Source: Marininema mesophilum (GTDB lineage: Bacteria > Bacillota > Bacilli > Thermoactinomycetales > DSM-45169). Taken from it: 64,000 nt of DNA. The stretch's first letter is position 1; the number at the start of each line of letters is the position of its first letter. The DNA lies in NCBI RefSeq assembly GCF_900106775.1, contig NZ_FNNQ01000006.1:62001-126000 (forward strand). The letters are read 5' to 3'. Below the pieces are notes generated by a model. It saw only the letters and a program-made list of their open reading frames with translations. It did no database searches and was not told where the DNA came from. Below, piece by piece: positions 34,589 through 43,460 of this stretch. Made by a program: the position numbers and the translations under genes.

Positions 34589-35596
34589 TTGAAAAAAGCG
34601 ATTGCCATCATCATTGGATGGAGCCTTGTTCTATCCCTTGTGATGCTCCCGGCAATGCCCGTCTGGGGAGCGCCTAAAGCGGTCCCTGAAGCCTTAGTCA
34701 TCCGTGCAGACCGTATCGAGTCCAAGGGATTATTGATGGGAATCGGTAAAGGTAACCATGGTTTGGTTATGAAAATGTCGATTAGCGAGGCGAAGATCTC
34801 CGGGATGGAGATGGGAGCCTTATATGATACAGGTAATGGTAGTAAATGGACTATGAGCGCTAAGGATCCAGGACCTGTATCCATCGATGGGCTTTCGGTC
34901 AGTGCGAGTGCAGTCGGTTTTAAAATCGACTGGAAGGATTTCATTCATTTCAATAAACCTTTTAAACTCGGCAATCTGATGCCTTCTATTGTTCTGCACG
35001 ATGTCTATATGCGTGTTGAAAACATGGATGCGGCGCTTGCACAGATGCCAAACCTTAATTTAGAAGCCGGGAAAGGTGTCTCCATTGATCCACCCGATGA
35101 TGGACTTCTCATCGATTTGCGTAAATTCTCTTCGCTAAGCAAGGGCGAACGGGAAAAGCAGATCAATAAGTCCCTCAGCCCTGATAAAGGAAAAGATAAG
35201 AAGGATCCAAAGAAAGATCCTAAGAAGGAACCAGGGGATAAGGATGATTCCAAACCAGATGATCCTGCTGGAGGAGATCCCCCTGATTCGGATAATTCAG
35301 GGGACCCTGGTAATCCAACGGATCCAACGAACCCAGGTACACCAACGCCTGATAATCCAGATCCGTTGCAAGAAAAAGTAATACTGCATCGTTATTTCAT
35401 GGTGGCAGAGATCGTAAACAAGGCTAAAGAGTATAGTGCTAAAGTAACTTTGAAACGCGGCGATAAAGAATATGACGCCAAAAAGTGGGAAAATATGATC
35501 TTGATGAATCGTTTCAAGGGTTCAGAGGTTACCGTCACAGCAGAGGGCAGTGATGCTGAAAAAGCTGTTCGTGAAATTGCTGATTGGTTTAAGTAA
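34589..35596 (+). CDS. Exported protein with DUF6230-like domain, low-complexity linker and degenerate HPr-like C-terminal domain
   Basis: A 335-residue protein with a clear signal peptide (residues 1-27, ending MPVWGAP). Residues 35-175 are a beta-rich domain like that of the first operon gene. Residues 190-255 are a Lys/Asp/Pro/Gly-rich linker. Residues 262-335 align without gaps to HPr of the PTS from KVTLKRGDKEYDAKKW through GSEVTVTAEGSDAEKAV. The active-site His15-Arg17 region reads LHRYFM, so the phosphorylatable His is shifted or lost, and Ser46 is replaced by Lys. TTG 34589 follows GGGGGAG at 5 bases; an earlier TTG lacks a site. An exported HPr-like module is unusual; probably a binding or structural domain. 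Confidence 0.7.
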   Translation: MKKAIAIIIGWSLVLSLVMLPAMPVWGAPKAVPEALVIRADRIESKGLLMGIGKGNHGLVMKMSISEAKISGMEMGALYDTGNGSKWTMSAKDPGPVSIDGLSVSASAVGFKIDWKDFIHFNKPFKLGNLMPSIVLHDVYMRVENMDAALAQMPNLNLEAGKGVSIDPPDDGLLIDLRKFSSLSKGEREKQINKSLSPDKGKDKKDPKKDPKKEPGDKDDSKPDDPAGGDPPDSDNSGDPGNPTDPTNPGTPTPDNPDPLQEKVILHRYFMVAEIVNKAKEYSAKVTLKRGDKEYDAKKWENMILMNRFKGSEVTVTAEGSDAEKAVREIADWFK

Positions 35597-35635
35597 GGGG
35601 ATCTCTTTGAAGTGGATGCAGAGCAGAGGAATGGT

Positions 35636-35682
35636 AAGACAGACTCAGAACCGGTGAGATAGCGTTCTGAGTCTGTCTTTTC
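35636..35682. terminator. Bidirectional terminator after the DUF6230 operon
   Basis: AAGACAGACTCAGAAC and GTTCTGAGTCTGTCTT pair perfectly around a 12-base loop, with TTTC after the stem. Confidence 0.9.
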
Positions 35683-35748
35683 TTATGCCTCAAAAAAAGA
35701 ACCGGGTGCAGTGTTCCGGTTCCCAATTGTCTTCTGTTGGATAGTATA

Positions 35749-36528
35749 TTATGAATCGAGTAGGGATCTCCCGCTATCGCAGGAGGGTTTCTGTAAGCGG
35801 GGGCATGTGCTACAGGGTTTTGCCCCAGGTAGTCGATGATAGAGACAACAGGTTTGCCGTACATGCATCTCTTTTTCAGGCTCTGTAGGGTGAGGGATCG
35901 TACGAAATCCGCCATGGAAAGGATTGGTGAATTTCTCAACGATGAGAGGGGAGGTTGGAGAAGTTAACAGGTTAAAATCATCAAGGATCCTAGCTTGGTC
36001 GCAATTAGTTGATGCTTCGCGTATCCAAATATTGTAGAAATAATAAAGATATCCCTTTGCGCTTTCCCACAGGATGGAGGCGGGAGCGTAGTTAGCTAGG
36101 CTATTAAATACAGGAACCAAGTTGTTCGTTAGGATTTGCTGAAGCTTTTTCCTTCGCCACTCATCTCTACGATCTTCAGGACAAGGATTCAGCTGAAGAT
36201 TAATAGGAGCAAGGGTGAGCTCCCAGCCAGAATTAAAATGAAGATGTAAGTTCTCTACGGACCAGTCCGGTGCAGAATTTTGTACAGATAAATGGTGTAG
36301 TGCTTGATAGATCAATTGGGAGGAGTATCGTTTAGCTAGCATAGAGGCTGCTACAGGTAGCTCTTTTACGTCGATTCGCCGTGCCCAAAGGTGGAGGAGA
36401 TCTTCGCATAGGGAAGAATCGATTAGCTCGGATGCTCTTACCGTCACTAGTAATTCCTCAGGTGGCTGAGGAGTGTATTCTACTATTTGCGTTTTTATAA
36501 GAGTGACTTTGCTTTTTGTACTTATCAT
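35749..36528 (-). CDS. fhuF: FhuF-like ferric siderophore reductase
   Basis: A 259-residue cytosolic protein ending in the FhuF iron-sulfur motif: TCCLYHRLPGAKPCSTCPR, that is C-C-x10-C-x2-C, which binds a [2Fe-2S] cluster. FhuF proteins reduce ferric iron from imported hydroxamate siderophores. The N-terminal part matches the helical IucA/IucC-like fold of the family. It lies 5 bases after the ATPase gene and is the last gene of the Fur-controlled import operon. An AAGGGA site precedes the ATG. Confidence 0.85.
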   Translation of the reverse strand: MISTKSKVTLIKTQIVEYTPQPPEELLVTVRASELIDSSLCEDLLHLWARRIDVKELPVAASMLAKRYSSQLIYQALHHLSVQNSAPDWSVENLHLHFNSGWELTLAPINLQLNPCPEDRRDEWRRKKLQQILTNNLVPVFNSLANYAPASILWESAKGYLYYFYNIWIREASTNCDQARILDDFNLLTSPTSPLIVEKFTNPFHGGFRTIPHPTEPEKEMHVRQTCCLYHRLPGAKPCSTCPRLQKPSCDSGRSLLDS

Positions 36529-36533
36529 GTCCC

Positions 36534-37358
36534 TTAGCCCCCTATAGCTGTCAACTTACGATGTTGTAAGATACGCCCCTTCCCATGGGGGATACACATT
36601 GGAGTACCAAATACAGGGTCGGAGATGACCTGGCAGTCTAATTGAAAAACCTCTCGGACTAATTCCTCAGTCACAATATTTTCAGGATATCCTTGACTGT
36701 AGACGTTACCTTGACAGATGGCTATCATTTCATGGGCATAACGTGCAGCTAGATTCAGGTCATGCAGCACCATAACAATGGTGCGCCCTTCCCGTTCATT
36801 TAAATCATAGAGAAGGTCAAGCACTTCAATTTGATGAGTAAGATCTAGGTAAGTCGTAGGTTCATCAAGTAGTAAGGTATCAGTATCCTGGGCCAGGGTC
36901 ATGGCGATCCAGGCCCGTTGACGTTGTCCCCCAGATAGGGAATCAACAGGGCGATCCTTGAGGGGTAGCATCCCTGTAACCTCAAGAGCCCAAGCTACTT
37001 TTTCTTCGTCCTCAGCAGACCATTGGGACAGCCATGACTGATAGGGATAGCGACCTTGTTTGGTCAACTGGTGAACTGTTAGTCCTTCAGGAGCGACAGG
37101 GCCTTGGGGTAAAATAGCCATTTCACATGCCGTTTTACGGGTAGATTGCTGAGTAATATCCTTGCCATTCAATAAAATGACCCCGTTCCTGGGTTTGAGA
37201 AGACGGGCAAGAGAACGGAGTAGTGTGGACTTGCCACATCCGTTAGCTCCTACGAGGGTAGTAACTTTCCCTTTAGGAATGGTAAGATTCAGGTTGTTGA
37301 TGATTGGAGAAGAACCGTAGGCTAAAGTTAAACGGTCAGTTGCCAGAGTCGGTTTCAA
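36534..37358 (-). CDS. Ferric-siderophore ABC transporter ATP-binding protein
   Basis: A 274-residue FecE/FhuC-type ATPase that powers siderophore import. Walker A GANGCGKST (near residue 38), Q-loop ILPQGP, signature LSGGQRQRAW, Walker B TLLLDEPTTYLD and switch His in MVLHDLN are all intact. I place the start at TTG 37358, 8 bases after GGGAGG; the longer frame up to 37445 overlaps the permease gene and lacks a site. It follows the two permease genes. Confidence 0.9.
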   Translation of the reverse strand: MKPTLATDRLTLAYGSSPIINNLNLTIPKGKVTTLVGANGCGKSTLLRSLARLLKPRNGVILLNGKDITQQSTRKTACEMAILPQGPVAPEGLTVHQLTKQGRYPYQSWLSQWSAEDEEKVAWALEVTGMLPLKDRPVDSLSGGQRQRAWIAMTLAQDTDTLLLDEPTTYLDLTHQIEVLDLLYDLNEREGRTIVMVLHDLNLAARYAHEMIAICQGNVYSQGYPENIVTEELVREVFQLDCQVISDPVFGTPMCIPHGKGRILQHRKLTAIGG

Positions 37359-37395
37359 GGGTGAACCCTCCCGTTTTCCCTCCGATTGAGGGGAG

Positions 37396-38433
37396 TTAAA
37401 ACTTTTGTCCACTGCGATGTAGGAGTATGATAAGAAATGGTGCACCGAGTGCCGCTGTGAATAATCCAGCAGGTAGATCTAAAGGGCTAAAGGCCGTACG
37501 AGCAATCAGATCAGCGCTCATTACCAAAAAGGAGCCTACTAGGGCCGCTATCGGCAACATCCTGCCGTAGGAAGGCCCAGTTAACATTCGAGCGATATGG
37601 GGTGCCATTAGGCCAACGAAAGCAATCGGTCCAGTGAAAGCGACGACTGAACTAGCTAATCCGACACTAACAAGGACAGCGATTAGACGATGACGCTGGA
37701 CTTGATGTCCAATGCCTGTTGCTACCTCATCGCCCATTTGTTGAGCATTTAGGTGGCGGCTGATGACAAATGATAGTGAGAGTAGTACGAGGGCCCATGG
37801 GAAGAAAGTAGTTACTGTTTTCCATGAGCTACTGTAGACGCTCCCCGTTAGCCAGACCATTGCTTGGTTAACGGCATACATTGGGCTGAGGATCAATAGC
37901 AAGGTGGTTAACCCATTCGCTGCTGCGTTGATGCCAATACCGATCAAAACGATGCGTAAAGGTGAAACCCCTTGCTTCCAAGCCAGGGAATAGATGAATA
38001 GAGCAGTTAGGCTTCCTCCAACAAAGGAAGCAAGAGGTAGCCAATAAGTAGCTAGGTCAGTGAGAAAAGTAAGAAGGAAGACCGCTACAACAGAAGCTCC
38101 CCCTGTAATTCCGATCACATCAGGAGAAGAGAGGGGATTTCTCATCACTCCCTGAAGAATTGCTCCTGAGACCGCCAATGAAGCACCAACGAGCAGAGCC
38201 ATTAAAAGACGGGGAAGCCGCAATGTATAGATAATGACCTCGTCAGAGGGATTTCCTATTCCAAATAGAGCACGAGTAGCATCAAGAGGAGAAATGTTCA
38301 TCTCACCTAGTCCGACACTGATGATCATAACGGCTCCGCAGAGAAGAGCTAATATGAGAAAGACGATGAGTGAGGGTAGGTGGATTTGATTAGATAAAGG
38401 AAATTTGCGCGATCGGATTGTGAAATTCTTCAT
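37396..38433 (-). CDS. Ferric-siderophore ABC transporter permease (FecCD family)
   Basis: A 345-residue FecCD-type permease with about ten helices. Motifs: LRLPRLLMALLVGASLAVSG near residue 75, MRNPLSSPDVIGITGGA, and GPIAFVGLMAPHIAR, the loop contacting the ATPase. Its ATG is 2 bases after the other permease gene, so both halves of a heterodimeric channel are made together. Confidence 0.92.
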   Translation of the reverse strand: MKNFTIRSRKFPLSNQIHLPSLIVFLILALLCGAVMIISVGLGEMNISPLDATRALFGIGNPSDEVIIYTLRLPRLLMALLVGASLAVSGAILQGVMRNPLSSPDVIGITGGASVVAVFLLTFLTDLATYWLPLASFVGGSLTALFIYSLAWKQGVSPLRIVLIGIGINAAANGLTTLLLILSPMYAVNQAMVWLTGSVYSSSWKTVTTFFPWALVLLSLSFVISRHLNAQQMGDEVATGIGHQVQRHRLIAVLVSVGLASSVVAFTGPIAFVGLMAPHIARMLTGPSYGRMLPIAALVGSFLVMSADLIARTAFSPLDLPAGLFTAALGAPFLIILLHRSGQKF

Positions 38434-38435
38434 AG

Positions 38436-39485
38436 TTACTCAGAGATGCTCCTTCGGGCAATCGTGATGAAGAAAGGAACGCCGATGAGGGCGGTGATCA
38501 CGCCGACGGGTACTTCATCCGAAGTTATTCTTGCTCCTGCCCCAGTCAAAAGCTCGGTAAGGGGCTCACCAGGCATAATGAGGTAGCGGCCACCAATGTC
38601 AGCGAGCAATAAGAAGGTGGCACCTAAAAGGGCGCAGTAGGGAAGGATCCATCGATAGTCTGTACCCGCTATTGACCGTGCGATATGGGGGATGATAAGT
38701 CCTACAAGCCCGATCGGCCCGGCGATGGCTACGCTCCCACCAGCTAGAAGGATGATACAAATAGCGGCAATCCCTTTAACCCAGCCGGTTCTTTGCCCTA
38801 AGCCTTTAGCTACGTTCTCGCCCATGGTTAAAGTTGTAATGGCACCCCCTAGTGATAGGGTACAGATCCACGCGATAACAAAGAAAGGAATCACATAGAT
38901 GAGTGTATCCAGGTTTCTACCTGCAATGGAACCTGCTAACCAGAAGAGTACTTGATCCATGGTTCCTGCATCAGAGACCAGGATACCTTGGGTTAAGGTG
39001 GTAAAGAAAGCGGTCAAGGAAGCACCTGCCAAAGTGAGCTTTAACGGAGTTAATCCACCTCTACCAAAAGAACCAAGTAAGTAGACAAGCCCCCCACTCA
39101 TGGCTGCACCAAGAAAAGCGAACCAAGTAAATGATACATAGGAATAAACGGAAAAAATCGATGATGCGATAACTACAAACAGGGCAGCGCCCGCGTTGAT
39201 TCCAAATACACCTGGTGAAGCGAGTGGGTTACGGGTGAGGGCTTGCATTAACGCTCCTGCCATGCCGAGACTAGCTCCCACACAAGTAGCAATCAAAGCA
39301 CGAGGGATCCGCGTATTTTGTACGATGAGTTGTTCTCTAGTAGGGTCTGTTGCCTGCCAAACATCTAATAAAGTCATCCAATTAATATGAGTTAGTCCTA
39401 GTTTGAGACTGCCGATAAAGCTAAGAATTAAGGCAATCAGTGACATAAAAAGACCTACTGTACGATATCTTTTAAGGAAAGGCAT
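38436..39485 (-). CDS. Ferric-siderophore ABC transporter permease (FecCD family), first gene of operon
   Basis: A 349-residue FecCD-type permease with the same layout as its partner: NTRIPRALIATCVGASLGMA, LTRNPLASPGVFGINAGA and GPIGLVGLIIPHIARS. The ATG at 39485 has AGGAGA six bases upstream. A promoter and two Fur boxes lie just upstream. No substrate-binding lipoprotein gene belongs to this operon, so it must use a binding protein encoded elsewhere. Confidence 0.92.
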   Translation of the reverse strand: MPFLKRYRTVGLFMSLIALILSFIGSLKLGLTHINWMTLLDVWQATDPTREQLIVQNTRIPRALIATCVGASLGMAGALMQALTRNPLASPGVFGINAGAALFVVIASSIFSVYSYVSFTWFAFLGAAMSGGLVYLLGSFGRGGLTPLKLTLAGASLTAFFTTLTQGILVSDAGTMDQVLFWLAGSIAGRNLDTLIYVIPFFVIAWICTLSLGGAITTLTMGENVAKGLGQRTGWVKGIAAICIILLAGGSVAIAGPIGLVGLIIPHIARSIAGTDYRWILPYCALLGATFLLLADIGGRYLIMPGEPLTELLTGAGARITSDEVPVGVITALIGVPFFITIARRSISE

Positions 39486-39542
39486 GGACAATCTCCTAGG
39501 AGTCTACTAAAGACGGAGTGTAAAGTTTTCTTCTCTTCTTGT

Positions 39543-39571
39543 ATGATAATCATTATCAATGAATACGTCAA
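39543..39571 (-). promoter_or_regulatory. Sigma-A promoter of the siderophore operon
   Basis: On the minus strand TTGACG (39571-39566), 17 bases and TATCAT (39548-39543). A Fur box covers the -10 and spacer. Confidence 0.75.
39544..39558. promoter_or_regulatory. Fur box 1
   Basis: TGATAATCATTATCA is a perfect 7-1-7 Fur palindrome. It overlaps the -10 of the siderophore operon promoter, so Fe-Fur should block transcription. Confidence 0.93.
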
Positions 39572-39577
39572 TAAATT

Positions 39578-39592
39578 TGATTATCATTCTCA
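39578..39592. promoter_or_regulatory. Fur box 2
   Basis: TGATTATCATTCTCA matches the 7-1-7 Fur motif at 13 of 15 positions. It lies just upstream of the -35 of the siderophore promoter and 160 bases before the glycosyltransferase gene on the other strand. Confidence 0.75.
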
Positions 39593-39738
39593 ACTCACTG
39601 ATAAAGGGTACATTGTTTGTACATGTCCGTGGGTAATGGCGTGTATGGTATAATAAGGGACAATTGAAACCGTACGGAACCCGATGACGTTGCATCATAT
39701 GAGTCAACTTGCCTGGCATAATAGTGAGGTGGAAGAAG

Positions 39739-40914
39739 ATGATCGACCAGATAATTTCCTCGATGTCTCCAACGGCGGGACAAAAGGATATTTTATTCGT
39801 TTCGGAAAATTTTGGTACTGGTCATACCCGGGCTGCAGAGGCCTTAGCGAGCGGGATTGAGGAATTAGCCCCTTCTGTCCAAATAAACCTTGTAGAGCTA
39901 GGTAGGGAGTTACGTCCCCAAATCAATCAAGCTCTACTTCATTCCTATATGGGTATGATTCGCAGAGCACCAGGTTTGTGGAGAAGAGTTTATGGACGCC
40001 ATCATGCCCGTTCCTTTCCGCGTTGGATTGAATGGTGTTTAAACCAAATCTTGTACTCACGTCTCTCTGAATACATAGCGGATTCTCCGCCAAGAGTTGT
40101 TGTTTCTACCCATCCTTTTGCTAGTTCAGCAATTGCTCGTTTAAAGCGAGATGGAATCTCATTAAGCCTATGTACAGTGATTACTGATTTTGCAGCCCAT
40201 GGATCGTGGATCTATGCAGAGACAGATCTTTATTTAGCTCCCCATGATGGGGTAAAGCAACAATTGCTTGAGATGGGAGTGAACCCAGAGCGTGTGGTAG
40301 TGACAGGGATCCCATCGGATGGGCAGTTTTGGAAGAAAGGCGATAGTGAGGCAATTCGCAGACGCTTAGGCTTACAACCCATGCCCACGGTACTTGTATT
40401 GGGTGGAGGACTGGGTCTGGGGCCAACGGAAAACTTAGTACGTATGGCAGCACGTTGGAGAGAACACCTTCAGATTGTTGTCTGTACCGGACACAATCAT
40501 CGGTTACACGCTTCTTTATCCCAATGCACGGAGTTAGATCACCGCCATATAAGAATCACAGGATATACGGAGGAAATGCCAGATTGGATGGATGCAGCGG
40601 ATGTGATTCTTTCAAAAGCGGGGGGGCTTACCTGTACAGAGGCGATTGCCAAGGGAAAACCCCTGCTCCTATTCGGCTCTATACCTGGACAAGAAGAGAG
40701 AAATGGACGATTTATGACTCAACAAGGGATGGCTGTGAGGGTGTCAAATGAGAAAGAATTAGATGAATGGTTCCATCGACTTCTTATTGGAGATAAGCAG
40801 TATGAGCAGCTCAAGGAACAGATGTTAGCATGGCGTTGGAAAATCCATCCTTCTCAGAGTATCCGTGAAGTACTCGGGCTACTTAAATTATCTATAATTG
40901 ATGAAGGTCGATAA
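39739..40914 (+). CDS. Glycolipid glycosyltransferase, UgtP/MGDG-synthase family
   Basis: A 391-residue GT28-type enzyme (MurG/MGDG synthase fold). The N-terminal DILFVSENFGTGHTRAAEAL is the MGDG-synthase motif, FPRWIEWCLN and PRVVVSTHPFASSA follow, and the C-terminal nucleotide-sugar site is VLGGGLGLG with ILSKAGGLTCTEAIAKGKPL. Such enzymes add glucose to diacylglycerol to make glycolipid and the lipoteichoic acid anchor. GAGGTGG precedes ATG 39739 by 7 bases. Single gene in divergent orientation to the siderophore operon. Confidence 0.85.
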   Translation: MIDQIISSMSPTAGQKDILFVSENFGTGHTRAAEALASGIEELAPSVQINLVELGRELRPQINQALLHSYMGMIRRAPGLWRRVYGRHHARSFPRWIEWCLNQILYSRLSEYIADSPPRVVVSTHPFASSAIARLKRDGISLSLCTVITDFAAHGSWIYAETDLYLAPHDGVKQQLLEMGVNPERVVVTGIPSDGQFWKKGDSEAIRRRLGLQPMPTVLVLGGGLGLGPTENLVRMAARWREHLQIVVCTGHNHRLHASLSQCTELDHRHIRITGYTEEMPDWMDAADVILSKAGGLTCTEAIAKGKPLLLFGSIPGQEERNGRFMTQQGMAVRVSNEKELDEWFHRLLIGDKQYEQLKEQMLAWRWKIHPSQSIREVLGLLKLSIIDEGR

Positions 40915-41012
40915 TCCCATTTATTCCGTTTCTTTGCTATTATTGTTCTTTAGTCTATCCATGGATATAATGCTAAAGTACTTACATTTTGTTGTTAAGG
41001 GAGCTTGTGAAG

Positions 41013-42269
41013 TTGGTTATTGACCCGCGGCGAAGTAAGATAAAAGAACGAGCAATTCAATTTTTATTTGTATCCATTCTATTCTCCCCGGTGATCCCTG
41101 TAGTTATATTGTTGGTGATGGGGCTCACTGCCCCTGTAATATTGAAGGGAAGTTGGCGTCCTTTTGGTTTGCCGGAGAAGATATTTATAGGTTTCGTCGC
41201 GTTGAGCACGATTAGTTGGGTACTTAATCCGTATCTCCTTTTAGGTTGGTTGCCGGTAGCGGTGCTTCCAATTTCATTTTTTGGTCTATATGCAGTACTT
41301 GCTGTATGGATGAAACGAGGTCTTCAATGGTCTTGGAAACACTTTGAAAAACTATATACTACCTTCTGGCTAGCAGGTTTATATTCTGCGACGGTAACGA
41401 TTCTGCAACGTCTCAGCTTAATTCCTATGGATAACACGATTTCGATTAATATCCTATGGGGGTTTTATCGGATGCAATCGGAAGGGCCACGGAGCATTGG
41501 ACCTTCCTTTAACTCCAATCTGGCAGCAGCACTACTGATGTGTCTTGCATTGCTTAGTATTTACGCTACCTCATTGGCCCGTAATCGTTGGGAGAAGATA
41601 GCTGCTTTTGCGATCTTCTTTTACTACTGTGTTGCGATTTGGTGTACGGGTTCGCGTGGAGCTTGGATGGGATTGGTCATTGGTTTGCTAGTACAAGTAT
41701 GGATGACTGGGAAGCGAAAGAGAACGGTTGCTCTTTTTCTAGGCCTTGTGACCATAGCGCTTATTCTCGTTACAAATATGAGTCTTATTCCACGGGATGA
41801 TTCTCTCCTATTGACCATTGCTGGTCGGCTCAATGTATGGGAAGACTCTTTTAGCATCTTTCTCGGTAACTGGGTATTTGGAGTTTTACCCATCCATTTT
41901 GGTTATTTAATCGAGCAAGTGTCGGGTACTTATTTGTTTCATGCTCATAATGTCTTTTTGGGGATAGCAGTAGAGTATGGTGTGATTGGGTTAGTTTTAT
42001 TTCTCATTTTAATTGTGGTGTCGACGGCACGTGCACGACGTTGGCGGAAGACGGCTAGCGAGCGGAAGGAGAAAAGGTTGGCAGGGGTATTGATCTCTAT
42101 GGTAGTTGCTCTCTTAGGACATGGGATGTATGACTATCCCATTATCAATCCCCAAATCGGTGTGATCTTCATGACTGCGATCATTGTAATTAACGCTCAG
42201 TATGAACGTCGATGTCTGGAGCCAAGTCGGTACAGTCGTGAAAAAGAGATTGAACCATCTATGAAATAG
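41013..42269 (+). CDS. O-antigen ligase / polymerase family membrane protein
   Basis: A 418-residue membrane protein with about eleven helices. The Wzy_C/O-antigen ligase domain is seen in GPSFNSNLAAALLMCLALL, YYCVAIWCTGSRGAWMGLVIG (near residue 210) and the large loop ending HAHNVFLGIAVEYGVIGLVLF with the conserved His. Gram-positive members polymerise or ligate surface polysaccharide. The start is uncertain: TTG 41013 has GGGAG at 9 bases; GTG 41007 and TTG 40989 are alternatives. No other polysaccharide genes are adjacent except the glycosyltransferase just upstream. Confidence 0.83.
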   Translation: MVIDPRRSKIKERAIQFLFVSILFSPVIPVVILLVMGLTAPVILKGSWRPFGLPEKIFIGFVALSTISWVLNPYLLLGWLPVAVLPISFFGLYAVLAVWMKRGLQWSWKHFEKLYTTFWLAGLYSATVTILQRLSLIPMDNTISINILWGFYRMQSEGPRSIGPSFNSNLAAALLMCLALLSIYATSLARNRWEKIAAFAIFFYYCVAIWCTGSRGAWMGLVIGLLVQVWMTGKRKRTVALFLGLVTIALILVTNMSLIPRDDSLLLTIAGRLNVWEDSFSIFLGNWVFGVLPIHFGYLIEQVSGTYLFHAHNVFLGIAVEYGVIGLVLFLILIVVSTARARRWRKTASERKEKRLAGVLISMVVALLGHGMYDYPIINPQIGVIFMTAIIVINAQYERRCLEPSRYSREKEIEPSMK

Positions 42270-42300
42270 GCGAAGTTTATATCGGGTAATGTTATTAATA

Positions 42301-42338
42301 AAAAAAAGGAAGGGTGCGATGTCACCCTTCCTTTTTTA
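42301..42338. terminator. Bidirectional terminator
   Basis: AAAAAAAGGAAGGGTG and CACCCTTCCTTTTTT form a perfect stem around CGATGT between two convergent genes. Confidence 0.92.
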
Positions 42339-42350
42339 TCTTTTATATTA

Positions 42351-43202
42351 TTATTGAGGTCCAGGACTGGCATTGTTTTTAACATCTGCTGGGACTTCGA
42401 TGGTTTCCTTATATTCTCCTTGATGGGTCTGTGTTTGTTTTTGACTACCATGAATAGTACCTGTGTCACCATTCTGAGCTATGGAGATATTTAATTCCAT
42501 GATTTGATCCATTTTTTCTTGTTTAAAGGTTTTTTTATCGATGGTAATAACCTGATCAAGTTTTTTTAATTGAATATCGTTCTCATTTACAGTGACTCTT
42601 GCTTGTTTAAGGTGGGGGATAATTGCTCCAGTCATTTGTTTTTGAAACATTTGTTTTATATTTTCAGGAGCTTCTATAAAATTTATGCTTAAAATATATT
42701 TATCCTTCTTTTCTTTTAAATTAAATGCTTTATCCTTTTTGTCTTTCTGCAGCTTCGAAAGGAGACCCTGAAGCTTTTGAATGGTTTCAGAAGGAGTCTG
42801 ATTACTAGCAAATTGATCGAGATCGGCTCCTTCGCTTTTAAGCCAATTGGATCCGTTAGCCAGTTGATAAATCGAACTTCCTACCTGATAAGACTCGATT
42901 TGTTGACTCTGTCCATTTCCTTGGATGTTTCCTTTGAAGTGGACAGCCATTGGTTTCGTAGTCATTTCCGCATTAGCATCCACTTTTTGGTTGATGGTCT
43001 GTTTTTGTCCCTTTGCGTTGATAGTAAAGGTTTGCTCACCGTCAATTTTGAACCGAGATCCATGGGATTTTTCCTCCGCTTTTGCGGTTCGGTTGATGAC
43101 ATCTTGAAATGAGAGCTTTTCTGGTGCTGTAATGCTTTGACATCCTGTTGAGAGTAGAGCAGTAAAGATGACCATTGTACTGATTTGAAATAGACGTTTC
43201 AA
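42351..43202 (-). CDS. DUF6612-family lipoprotein
   Basis: A 283-residue lipoprotein: signal with lipobox LLSTGC (Cys21), then a LolA/LppX-like domain of alternating strands (EKLSFQDVINRTAKAEEKSH, IESYQVGSSIYQLANGSNWL, KKDKYILSINF). The start is a TTG at 43202, with AGGAGGAATTTAA before it. DUF6612 proteins are surface lipoproteins of unknown function, often several per genome; the lipoprotein at 17882 has a similar plan. Single gene. Confidence 0.82.
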   Translation of the reverse strand: MKRLFQISTMVIFTALLSTGCQSITAPEKLSFQDVINRTAKAEEKSHGSRFKIDGEQTFTINAKGQKQTINQKVDANAEMTTKPMAVHFKGNIQGNGQSQQIESYQVGSSIYQLANGSNWLKSEGADLDQFASNQTPSETIQKLQGLLSKLQKDKKDKAFNLKEKKDKYILSINFIEAPENIKQMFQKQMTGAIIPHLKQARVTVNENDIQLKKLDQVITIDKKTFKQEKMDQIMELNISIAQNGDTGTIHGSQKQTQTHQGEYKETIEVPADVKNNASPGPQ

Positions 43203-43460
43203 TTAAATTCCTCCTAATAAATTAGATATGTTCTATATCTTGACAAATAATTTATACAACATGGAAGATGTTATCCTATTTCTTTCATTGTTACAATGAG
43301 ACAAAAGGACGATGAGTAGTATTAAAGTACTAGATAAATAGTGGGTTTTGTCCGGAAAATTTCACTTGTCTAATTTTTCTGTTCAATGTATGGATCATGT
43401 TTTGAAAGGCGATGATGGATAGCGAAGATTCGATCTATCATTCTTATGAGGTGATCCATC

